The notes beneath the pieces are model-generated. The model had not been told where the DNA came from and did no database searches. It was given only the letters and a program-made list of their open reading frames with translations. DNA of 64,000 nt from Dentipellis sp. KUC8613 (taxonomy: Eukaryota > Basidiomycota > Agaricomycetes > Russulales > Hericiaceae). The stretch covers positions 127,654 through 191,653 of the forward strand of contig NSJX01000017.1 in NCBI GenBank assembly GCA_002286715.1, in the 5' to 3' direction. How positions within the stretch are numbered: the first letter of the stretch is position 1; the number at the start of each line of letters is the position of its first letter. Positions 54,616 to 64,000 of the stretch are shown here, piece after piece. Position numbers and translations under genes: made by a program.

Positions 54616-56171
54616 ATGCCTGCACAGTCGACGTTCACGCCTGACGACAAGGCAAAGATCAAGTCTTCCCTCCCGAAGACATCCAACAAGATCCTCACCG
54701 CGGCGCTCGTGCGCATCTACTATGCTTACCCGTCCCCGTCCGCGTGGTCGTATGCAGGCCTGCAGGGTGCGCTCGCCTTCGTCGCGGACAAGTCCAAAAA
54801 CGCGTACTTCCTGCGCCTTGTCGATATCACCGGCACGCGGGGCGTCGTGTGGGAGCACGAGCTGTGGGAGGGCTTCGAATACAACCAGGATCGCCCGTAC
54901 TTTCATTCATTTGCTGGTGATGTACGCCACCTCGTCTATTTTCCCTATACATCCTTCTCATAACCTCTCAATAGGAATGCATGATCGGCATTGTCTTCGC
55001 AGATGAAGGCGAAGCGAAGACTTTCCACAAGAAAGTGACTGTACGCAAGGACCTAGCGAGCGGGAGCACAAAAGGTACATTCACGTCCGTCAAATCGTAT
55101 GCATCCACTAATCCCATATATTCTTCACCTACAGCCAAAAAGACTGGTTCCTCCACACCAACAACTAAGAAGAAATCAGGCTCCCGCATCGACAAATCGC
55201 TCATATCAGGCCCAACGCAGGGCTCATTCAAGCACCTCGGGCACATGGGCTACGATCAAGACCACGGCTTCACGAGCACGGGCGTCGACCCGTCCTGGGG
55301 CGCCTTTCTCACGAACCTCGAGAGCCACGGGATCGACTCGGGCACGATCGCGGAGAACATGGACTTCATCAAAGGCTTCGTGCGCGACGCGCAGAAGTCC
55401 AGCGCTGCCGCACCCGCAGCAGGTGGCGGTGGGGAGAAGAAACGGCCCCCGCCCCCACCTGCGCCGCGCCGCCCCGTGTCGCACATGCCGCCGCCCGCGC
55501 CGCCCTCGCACACACCCTCGGCGCCATCCACGCCCAGCGCGCCCACGCCCCCACCCGCGCCGCCTATGCGCGCGCCCCCTCCACCTGCCGCACCGCCCCC
55601 GCCCCCGGCGCGCGCCTCTCCAGCTCCGACGCCGCCACCGGCGCCTCCCAGTCGCGTACCGCCTCCCCCCTCGCGCCCTCCGGCTCCGCCATCTCGCCCC
55701 GCAGCTGCGCCGCCTCCGCCGCCTCCACCTCCCGGCAGGCCTGGGGCGCCTCCACCTCCGCCTCCGCCACCTCCGACTGGCGGTGCGCCTCCTCCGCCCC
55801 CGCCACCTCCACCTCCTCCACCTCCCCCCGGTGGATCCGGCGCTCCGCCGCCACCCCCGCCTCCACCGCCTCCAGGCGCACCTCCACCGCCCCCAGGCGC
55901 ACCCCCGCCCCCGCCTATGAATCTACCCGCGCCGCAGCCCGGCCGCTCCGACCTGCTCGCGTCCATTCAGGGCAAAGGCATCCACTCGCTGCGCAAGACA
56001 GACGGTGGGCCTCCCGCGCGCGCGACGCCGCCGCCGCCGCCCCCGCAGGCAGAGGAGAGCGGCGCGGGCGGTGGAGGCGATTTGACGGCTGCGCTGGCGG
56101 CGGCGCTGTTGCAGAGGAATAAGAAGCTGGGCGATAGTGATGAGGAGGAGGATGAGGAGGAGTGGGATTAG
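54616..56171 (+). CDS. WASP/Las17-type actin nucleation-promoting factor
   Basis: Activates the Arp2/3 complex at endocytic sites and the cell tip. Exon 1 is 54616-54921; exon 2 starts at 54975. A WH1/EVH1 domain begins the protein (residues ~15-130: LTAALVRIYYAYPSP, FVADKSKNAYFLRLVD, WEHELWEGFEYNQD, FHSFAGDECMIGIVFADE). A CRIB/GBD-like motif follows (ISGPTQGSFKHLGHMGYD). A ~200-residue poly-proline region comes next, then WH2 (RSDLLASIQGKGIHSLRKT) and an acidic C-terminal tail ending in Glu-Glu-Trp-Asp, the Arp2/3-binding Trp. A 60-nt in-frame segment at 55075-55134 (GTACAT...CTACAG with CTAAT branch point) is probably a second intron; removing it gives 480 aa instead of 500. Confidence 0.94.
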
Positions 56172-57052
56172 GTGGTGGATGGTGGGTTGTGGATGAAGAG
56201 ATTTCGGGTTACTTTCTTTCTTTGTATTGTGTGATGGAGTATTATCGCGTCGTGGCGCGTAATCATCCTGATTTATTGTTTTCTTCTTCCATTTGGTGTG
56301 TCCAGCATGCTATAGCAGCTTCAGCGTATTTCGTGTAAAGTGTTACTCGAAGGTAGTATGTGAGACGCGTCATTCGTGGACCGTAGTCACGGACCGGTCC
56401 GCCGGTCCGCAGCATAGTACTCGGCCATGACGTCAGTATCGTAGACTGTCTCTTCCTCCCCTTTCGAAGCCCGGAGTCCTTGAAACATGCTATGGAATCC
56501 ATACATACGTTCATACGGCCCGTTCAACTCCATGGCTCCATTATCCTGTGTCCCAATTACCCTATCCCGCCCAAACATAACACGGCCATTCTAATCTGAA
56601 CCTGCCGCTCTTAAAGTGGACGCACCATTGCCCAACGGCGCCTCTAGACCCGCCCATAAGCCCATGACCGACCTCGGTGTATCATGCCCCGAGGGCTACA
56701 CCACTGCCCGCACGGCGCACACCACAGCAAGAGGATCTGACTAACGATGACGGAATCGCCGCGCACGCTTGCGGCTTGGCCAGGTGCGACCGACTGCGGA
56801 TGCAGATACGACCAAGCACTATGTAGTAGTAGCCTAGTCAGACTCAGAGTCAGACAGACCGTGACCGGTACCCGCACCCGCGCCTGGTTCCATGCTCCAT
56901 CCGCGGACCGCAGCCGCGCTATATAAGCTCGCGCTCGCGCGGGCCCTCCTCTCCCTCATTACCCCTAGCTCCGCTATCGGACCTATACCTCGAACCGCGA
57001 ACCGCTAACCGCATATCGCATCCCATCGACCACCTGAACCTCGCACACCACA
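56172..57052. other. Spacer with a tentative minus-strand small ORF
   Basis: A minus-strand frame starting at 56578 reads MFGRDRVIGTQDNGAMELN and ERMYGFHSMFQGLRASKGEE, stopping after DRRTGP near 56390. An overlapping frame (56514-56263) continues with RMTRLTYYLRVTLYTKYAE. A splice or frameshift could join them, but I cannot decide, so no gene is called. The right end holds the promoter of the next plus-strand gene. Confidence 0.35.
56930..56937 (+). promoter_or_regulatory. TATA box of small Ala/Pro-rich gene
   Basis: TATATAAG lies 116 nt upstream of the ATG at 57053, implying a leader of about 85-90 nt. Confidence 0.5.
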
Positions 57053-57565
57053 ATGTCGAAGGTCATCCACAACCTCGTCGAGAAGCTGAAGCCGCAGCAC
57101 CACGGCCACAAGGAGGCCGCGCCCACCCCCGCGGCGCCCGCCGCCTCCGCCCCTGCGCCCGCACCCGCGCCCCAGTCGGAGCCCGTGTCGAACACGCAGC
57201 CGCGCAGCGAGCCCAACGCGGACCAGCAGTTCACCATCCAGCCGCATCCTGCTGTACGTCGCGCGCATGCCTTCTAGGAGTGCGACACTAGTACTGACGT
57301 CACTCTGCAGAAGACGAACGATCCTGCCGATCTCGAGCACCCCGGTCAGCAGGGCGGCGGGCTCAACTCGGGCAACAACCCCGGCGCGTTCTTGGCCCCC
57401 GGGCCTCAGATCCCCACCCGCGATACCTCGGAGGGTCTGCCTCCTCCCGCGGTAAGCCTCCACCATCTTCACTCATTCCGAGACACATCGATACTGATTG
57501 CACATGTGTGGCGCTTGCAGAGTTCCGAGGAGCTGGCAGCCCGCTCCGCTGAGCTGAACCAGTAG
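57053..57565 (+). CDS. Small Ala/Pro-rich hydrophilic protein (128 aa)
   Basis: Unrecognised. Three exons: 57053-57253, 57311-57451 and 57521-57565. It starts MSKVIHNLVEKLKPQHHGHK, an amphipathic basic segment. An Ala/Pro repeat (AAPTPAAPAASAPAPAPAP) and a Gln/Gly/Asn-rich part with DPADLEHPGQQGGGLN and PGAFLAPGPQIP follow. The end is SSEELAARSAELNQ. There is no signal peptide or membrane helix; it is probably intrinsically disordered. A strong TATA box and a very short, intron-dense layout suggest high expression, but this is inference. Confidence 0.75.
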
Positions 57566-57940
57566 ATCTCCTGATTCGCTTGTGCGTGGTGGATTTGTGT
57601 ATTCATGTATCTGTGGTGATTGGACACGATCAGCGTGACTCGGATACCTTCGGATACCGAACCTATGCTATGATCTTCTTGGACTGGACCTTGTATTCTT
57701 GTATTGGTGTAGTATGCTCGTAGATGTTGTATGAGTATAATTTCGTGTCGAGGCGATCGTTGTTGGATGTGGTGGACTTGAACTTCGCCTTATCATGTGC
57801 GCTACAGACGCCACGTTTGAACGTTCGAATATCGGACGACCAGCGACCTTCAGGTTAGCTCCATCCAAGATCGTGTAGCAGAAAAGAGAAACGATTGCAT
57901 TGATACAACACACAAAATAGACGACACGACTGCCTCCCCA
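57566..57940. other. Convergent 3' spacer
   Basis: 3' flanks of two convergent genes. Nothing else seen. Confidence 0.5.
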
Positions 57941-58847
57941 CTAATCCATCCTCGCCTTCAGCGTTCTCGACACGACCTTGTCGGGCGTACTGCAAACCAA
58001 ACCAAATCAGCACACCAACGCCCAGGGAGAAAAAATAAACCAGAAGAAACACGCACATCACATGCACGACCGCCCCCCAGCCCGAATACGCATCCCGATC
58101 CACCGCATTCAACAACGTCTGGCTGATCGTCTCAAACAGATCCTCAGGGCCCAAATCCGGCTCCCACAGGCCCTCGGCGACACCAAACAGCTTGTCCGAC
58201 GCGGTCCCCGTGACGATGAAGTCCTTCGCGAAGTTGAGGCAGCCGATGACGTCCGCGCCCGCGATGAACGGGCGGTACTCGGTCGTCGGCGCGCTGCCGT
58301 CCGCGGGCGTCGTCGTGACGGGCTCGAGCCCCGCGATGATGGGCTCGATGAAGTACGGCCCGAAGCGCCGCTCGTAGAGCGTCGAGGAGACGAGGTGCGC
58401 GAAGGCCTGCGGCGAGATGGCGCGCGACTCTTTGATCGTGTACATGTTCACGAGGAAGCGGAAGCGTTCGCGCCTGCCGGGGCGCGGGTCAGCGTGATCA
58501 CCTCGTATGCAATGAAAGTTGAGTATACAGAGTCTCGACGTCTGTTGCGAGGCCGCACAGGCCGATGTAGAGTTGCTCGGAGACGGGGAAGATCTGTGCT
58601 TTCGTCAGTGTGCAGCGGCGGAGTATGAGCCGCAGTGCGCACCTTCTCGAAGTTCGTCGCCACTGTCAGAGCCTGGTTTCCGAGCCGCAGGTCAGACGCG
58701 ATGGCGACACAGTCTTTGCCGACCATCGCGATGACCGAGCCTCCATTCAGTTCCATTGCCTACAAGCATAACGAAACACATTAGGTTAACGGCTTCGTTC
58801 TTGAGTCGACCTCAGCTAGGCCGTATCTGGGTCGCAGCACGTACCAT
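57941..58847 (-). CDS. PUP3: 20S proteasome subunit beta-3 (Pup3-type)
   Basis: Non-catalytic beta-ring subunit of the 20S core particle. Exons are 58756(or 58759)-58643, 58593-58529, 58473-58057 and 57989-57941, giving about 214 aa. Family features: ELNGGSVIAMVGKDCVAIA at the N terminus, DLRLGNQALTVATNFEK, FPVSEQLYIGLCGLATDV, FRFLVNMYTIKE, FGPYFIEPIIAGLEP, GADVIGCLNFAKDFIVTG, FETISQTLLNAVDRDAYSGW and the tail VVHVITPDKVVSRTLKARMD. There is no propeptide or N-terminal catalytic Thr, as expected for beta-3. The start is either Met at 58756, or a one-codon exon (ATG at 58847-58845 followed by GTACGT), splicing to GCAATGGAA and giving 216 aa. Confidence 0.93.
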
Positions 58848-61800
58848 GTTGGGCTAAGTTCGTCTGGGTGGGTCGTGGGGAATGTAAGGGAAGGATGGGT
58901 GGAGGGAGTAGGAGATTGCGGGCAAGCGTGCAGCGAGGACGAAGACGCGGTGACGCGTACACGCTCTTCGGAGTCTTCCAGAGAACGCGTGACCTACGTC
59001 ACGGTCACGCTGCGCGTTTCTCCCCACCACCACCACGATCCCGTGCGGCCGTAGCTTCAGGCCATTGCGAACGAAGGTATGTGCATGGTTTTATTGACTC
59101 ATAATATGTGTGTCTCTTTCAGGAAACTCCTGGTCCCAGCCTTGGCCGTGAACTGCTGATGTGCTGCTCAAAACCTCTTCATGAACGTGACGCCTCGCAT
59201 CTCTTGCATCGACATTTACTAGCTTTCGACGGAATTGACTTCGGCTTGCTCACGCAATCCAGTGGATTCTTGAGATGAGCTGCGGTCAAACACCTCTTGG
59301 GTTTACTGGTTGTTTCCTTTTGCTAGGATCTTAGCCCCGACCAAGTAGCAATCTTCGGAGCACTGGCAGCGTGCGGCTTCACCAACTATTTATCCAATTT
59401 CCAAAACCCAGTTCTGTCTCGGTCGCACTCTCGGTACTCTTTAGTCTCCGTAGCTTCTTGGTCGACACTGTCTGCGCATGGACTTAAGTGCAGCGTTGGC
59501 GTGGAACGACCATCACGTCTCCGACTGTCTCGTACTCGCTTGAGGATGGAAATACCCTCATACCTCAACCCACGCCCCGACAGACTGTGTGCGGGCCTCA
59601 GCTATGTTCTCTTTACTCTTGGCATCAATCCCCACTGTTTACATGACGTTCGGGTACATTCTGATTGCGCTGGTAAGTACACCAACGGCTCGATTTTTCT
59701 CAACCCTCACATCTTGAACAGGACCTCGCTCATTCCAGGACGATTCAACGATTCATCGAGGAAAATCATAATCTATCCAATCAGGCGCATATATGCGTGT
59801 CCCTGTCCGCACCCGTGCCTTCGGCGGAGCAAGCATGTCTCTTTAGATCTTGTCTGGCTGTTCGTGCTTGCGGTGTCGCTCCGCGTGTGCCCAGTTCTCT
59901 AGGGTTTGCTCCTCTGGACTTGCGTCTCGGTTTTGGCGTCTTTTTCGGTCACGACATTGGCCTTGTGTTCCTTACTTGGAGCGTCCGTGCGCGCAGTATC
60001 CCTTGAATCAATCTTCTCGATCGTATCCTGCATTCGTTTTCGCCCCGCCCCAAATCGCAAATCCGGACGTCCTCGTCCTCCACCAACACTCGTGTCTCAT
60101 GCGTTCAAGGCTGATGCCCTTGAGATCGATCCTTGTCGACGTTCACTGGCACTTCTTCGGCGATACTGGCTTTGACTTGTGGTCTTTTTGGGGGCCGCCG
60201 AATCGCTGCTCTGATTACCTGTCTCGTGGCCTTGAAGTCGCGTTAGTCGCGTTCTTCAAAATCTGGTAGAGAACGTGCCTTCGGTGTCGGCTTTTGTGTC
60301 TTCCATCGTATCTGGCCCTGTCGATCCTTCGTACCTTTCGATTTTCATCTCAATCTTGCCGGCCTTGCTCAACTGCGCCTTGATACAGCTACTTTGGATG
60401 TAGAGCGCATGCTATTCTTCGCGACTACTTGCGGGCACAATCCGAGTTTCTTTTTGCCTTGTGGCAACCTCCGGACCGCACCTCGAAGGTCTTTGTCTTG
60501 CACTGGCACGCGTCGATATCAAATACTGGCGATCCATGGGGATCGATTGCACAGTGAGCATCTGATAGATTTTCATTTATATATACTCAACCTACTGAAC
60601 GGGCCGCATCGCAAAGCCGAAGGTCCATAAGGGTCTACACTGATATCCAATGGTCCTCTGGAGTTCTGGCCTATTGCGGTATCCCTCACCCGGCCCAGCC
60701 CGCGCAATCGTGATGTGTCATGTGCTACCCGTCTATTTTCGAGCGCCCCATTCACTGCAGCAGGACGCCCGGATGGACCCTTTCAGACCCTTGGGTCTCT
60801 TCGTTGGTCCGAGGATATTCATCACGGGCCGATGGCGACTGCGGTATTTGTATTCTTAGGATCGGCGTCCATCTTGCCTGGACATCTCCCTGCAGATCGG
60901 GCAGAAGGCGGTGTATAGGTATAAGAATTTTCGCCTCGATGGAATAGTCCCTGGCCTCCGTGCCTTCATTCGCGCTGGTCTCGCTTGCTCGAATGCTTTC
61001 TCGTGGAGCAAGAGCTTCGGTCTCGAGTAAAGCTTCTTCTGTGCTATTCTCGACACTCATCGCCCTGCAGCATGCATCTCTCATTCGTCTTCAAACCCGT
61101 GTGTAAGTTACCGGTTGTCGACTGCTCTGCGATTCTATGCTGCGGGGTTTACACGTTGCAACAAACTAGTTGGGCTCTTGTCGTTAAGCATCTCGTCCTC
61201 CTACACCCGACCTTCGGGTCCCAGGGCCGCAGCATCTTTCTCGGTGGCTCACCCTTTGTCCGCATCGACAGGCGGGACATTCTGCAAACTGCTCAGCTGC
61301 CAGATGTCGACGTACCTGCTGCGCAAAGGCGGGCGGGCGCCTTCATCGGATACCGCGACCAGGTTTCAAAGTTTGGGCGGCGCGCGCCCACCTTGCGATG
61401 CCGCTCGTCCGTCTGTTTTCTAGAAGACCAATATCTGCGTCATATCAGATGGCCGCCTTCACGTCAACGTCCGATTTGCGTCGTAATCATTGCATTGGAC
61501 ACATTTCATTCCAGTGCACCAAACTTCCCCTTCAATTAGAGTTGCGGCCTGCCGACAGCTATTGTCTCATCTCCAGAGCTTCTATCCAGGTACGGCTACG
61601 TATACTTTCTTCAAGGAGACGGTCTTGAAGCGACGTTTCTGTTATGAATCAACACGGTCGCAGAAGAGCCTTGCGCAGTACGTACGGTTGGTCAAGCTTA
61701 CGCCCTCTTTACTGACGTCTGATCTTCTCGTGGCAGGCGTTCCCTTTGTTCTTACAACACACCTTACAAACTCTGCTGCAATCCTTTTCGCATAAAGCTA

Positions 61801-63307
61801 TCACAACAGCACGGAGGCATGCGTGCGTTCGCCGTGAAGCGCACGCCGGTGTCAGCAGCGACAGTCATACTTGCGATCTGCGAAGACGTCTTTCGGCGTT
61901 CAGTCGGGTCATTCAACACCGCCTATATATACAACGTTGTCGTCTAGCTGCTGCTTGCTCCGACAAGGACTGGGGAAATCTGACGGTTCAGATACATCTG
62001 ATCCGTATTTCGAGCCTTTTTGATACTCCCCATCGACATGCCGCACGGTCTTTGGCAGCCCGTGGCGCACCGTCTTCCCCTTGGGGCGCCCAGCGCTCTG
62101 CCAAGTTACGTTCATATGATCACCTGGGCTCGGCGTATTCTAGCCTCTCAGAACCCTGCACCCTCATGACAAGCGACGTTCCATCGCGCTCTCTGGCAGA
62201 AAATGTCTCAGCTTGCAGAAGCTTGCAGTATTACACATTCCGTTAAATCCGACCACGCACGTCTGCTTGACGATCTGTGCTCGTCGCCTCCCTGCCGCAT
62301 GCAAACGGATACGTCACCACAAACCCGAAACCATCCAAAATTGCCGTGACTGTCACAAGCTGTGGATCTGCGGAAGCGGCGGTTCGTAAGATGACCCTGA
62401 TGAATCTCGACGAGCCCGTTCGCTGTGGCGGCTAATCGAGATGCGATGGGCTGAGACCGACTGTCGGTGCCCGCTGGAGCGCTCGGGTGCGCTGTCGGCG
62501 ACGTAATTCGGTGTATCCGAGCCTGCCAACACACATCCTGCGGTCACCCCAAATTTCCCAGCCATGATCACGCTCGGGGCCCGCCTCTTTTGCAGTCGTG
62601 ACCTGCCTGGACCGTAAAGGCTTGTTCTCGATACACAGTCTCTTTTTCCAGGGATACCGGATTTTTACTGCTCGTTGAAGGGATGACAGTCGTAAACCGC
62701 GACGGGAGCAAAGCGTGTACGGGACACGAGGCGGAGACCTTCCTTAGAAGGCAAGCTCTGTGTCCGCGTTTAGTAACCGAGCGCTTCTTGGCGCATCCCG
62801 ACTTTTTCCTCCGAAGCAGCGGACTGCTTTGCTCCATTCGCAACAGATGCCACTCGCGCGCGGCTTGGCTTCACCGCCTGGTTCAACCGCTGAGCGTGAC
62901 AACGGGGGAGCCTGGCCAGCCATATTTTTAGCTTTCCATGCAATGCCGCCGCCTGCCGAAGCCTAAACACTCTGTTTGTCGCTGATAAGCGAGGTGTCAC
63001 GACAGCTAAGTTGGTGCGTGGGTGACTTCTGTGAAGGTGGGGCGACGCATACGAGGAAAACATGCCTCGATCGTTCAGATTTCCGCTGCGCCGTTCACCG
63101 TGACGGCGCCACGGACGAGATGGGGCCGCCTCTGCCGTTCCATAAATTCAGTTCACGTACGCCCCTCCCTCCATCTTTCCTTCGTCCGTCTCTGTCCCCA
63201 CCCCACCGCCGGTCTTTCCCCCGTCCCCTCTTTCCTCTTCTCCGTGGTCCCTTACGAAGAAGATCAGTCGTTACTAAGAAAAACATAGGACCCACCCCCG
63301 ATTCGAA
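58848..63307. other. 4.4-kb gene-poor, strand-skewed region
   Basis: No gene can be called. From about 59.4 to 62.3 kb the + strand is enriched in pyrimidines. As a result the minus strand reads as hydrophilic Lys/Glu/Arg/Gly-rich frames broken every 20-60 codons by stops. One minus frame spanning roughly 60340-59790 stays protein-like across several TGA/TAG codons. The last ~300 nt are the promoter and leader of the CPL1-like gene. Confidence 0.45.
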
Positions 63308-64000
63308 ATGAAGTTTTCGACCGCTCTCCCGCTCCTCGCGGGCGCAGGTGTTGCGCTCGCATCCCAAGATCTGGACGTCCTGTCCTCCCGTCAGGTCCAC
63401 GTCGACAAGCGTGGTCTGATTGATGTCTGTGTCGGTCTCGATGTGGACCTCGACATCCTCGGCATCGTCGTCGGCCATCTCGACGTTTGCTTGTGTCTTT
63501 CCGTCCTTCCCGACTTCGTGAAGACGAACCCTGTCTGCCAGTCCGGTTCCATGGTTGGTGGCGACCGTGAGGTTCAGAGCACGCTCGAGAACCTGGTATG
63601 CATTTCTTTTCATTCGTATTTTCAGAATACGACTCACCGGCTGTTTGCAGATCAACAACCACGCGAACAAGCAGAACTGCACGTACCCCGACCACGCCGA
63701 TCCTTTCTGCGCCTCTGGCGCGCCTTGCAACTACCACTGCAAGGACGGCTTCCAGCCCCAGTATGACGATGGCGTGGACTGCGACAACCCCGGTAACAAC
63801 ATCCCCAAGGACTGCACGTGCCCTCCCCCCATGTCTGTCTGCAATGGCCAGTGCGGCAACTTCCCCCACGGCTGTGGCTCCCAGGCTCCCTCGTCTCGTC
63901 GTCGCCGCTCGAACGCGCCTAAGTGCGATGCTGGCAAGACCATCTGCGGTGTTCCCGGCGGCAGCCACGGCCGCGGCTGGGAGTGCATTGACACCACTTC
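63308..64000 (+). CDS. Secreted CPL1-like Cys-rich protein (3' end outside window)
   Basis: Partial. Exon 1 is 63308-63595; exon 2 starts at 63651 and runs off the window. A signal peptide (MKFSTALPLLAGAGVALAS) is followed by a short pro-like segment with KR (VHVDKRGLID) and a hydrophobic block (LDVDLDILGIVVGHLDVCL, then LPDFVKTNPVC). Then comes a Cys-rich module (CTYPDHADPFC, CNYHCKDGF, CDNPGNNIPKDCTCPP, CNGQCGNFPHGC). An RRRR cluster, a possible Kex2 site, precedes CDAGKTICGVPGGS...WECIDT, the beginning of the CPL1-like domain found in many secreted basidiomycete proteins, including Cryptococcus Cpl1. Its role is not established; surface or secreted location is inferred. Confidence 0.85.

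Noticed and set aside
55256..55966. Gly-rich 236-aa minus-strand ORF
   Set aside because: Mirror of the WASP poly-proline region.

Overview
The window looks like basidiomycete (agaricomycete-type) nuclear DNA. Genes are GC-rich at third positions, split by many 47-70 nt introns with GTRNGY-type donors, and encode fungal families: a WASP homologue, a CPL1-like secreted protein, a GH12 endoglucanase, a P450 and a proteasome beta-3 subunit. Gene models were spliced by eye. Every model scored above 0.5 that is complete in the window sums to a whole number of codons. The last gene runs off the right edge.

Layout. 1-3.6 kb: microsatellite-rich spacer. 3.6-5.8 kb (+): class-3 aldehyde dehydrogenase. 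8.7-10.2 kb (-): UBR7-type E3 ligase. About 11 kb (-): possible P450 remnant. 11.8-14.4 kb (+): HyuB half of a 5-oxoprolinase, standing alone. 16.8-19.1 kb (+): cytochrome P450. 20.6-21.2 kb (-): small unknown gene. 22.4-25.0 kb (-): mitochondrial D-lactate dehydrogenase with 14 exons. 27.7-28.8 kb (+): GH12 endoglucanase. 29.2-29.7 kb (-): tentative Cys-rich small gene. 29.8-30.6 kb (-): CsbD-like protein. 34.9-36.0 kb (+): calmodulin. 37.2-37.9 kb (+): DUF1348/SnoaL-like protein. 54.6-56.2 kb (+): WASP/Las17. 57.1-57.6 kb (+): small Ala/Pro-rich protein. 57.9-58.8 kb (-): proteasome beta-3. 63.3 kb to the end (+): CPL1-like secreted protein.

The standout is 31.9-53.3 kb, a local expansion of an unrecognised protein family. 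Three large minus-strand genes (40762-38278, 47489-44536, 53340-50897) each encode two related domains, here called B (N-terminal) and A (C-terminal). The domains sit in separate exons joined by a position-conserved phase-1 intron, with a variable disordered linker between them (poly-proline in one gene). Two further genes carry only B (43070-, 49796-) and alternate with the two-domain genes. One plus-strand gene (31877-32976) carries only A. A and B align with each other, so the founder was probably an internal duplication. Homologous flanking DNA around repeated units indicates tandem segmental duplication. One member begins with about 12 copies of an AKAVADG-like heptad; several others begin with a short amphipathic helix. 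I do not recognise the family and assign no function.

Fungal genes are transcribed singly, so no operons are implied. Other points: a probable gene with an in-frame TGA at 53.7-54.4 kb, micro-exons in calmodulin and D-lactate dehydrogenase, long pyrimidine-only introns in the aldehyde dehydrogenase, and a 4-kb strand-skewed desert at 59-63 kb.
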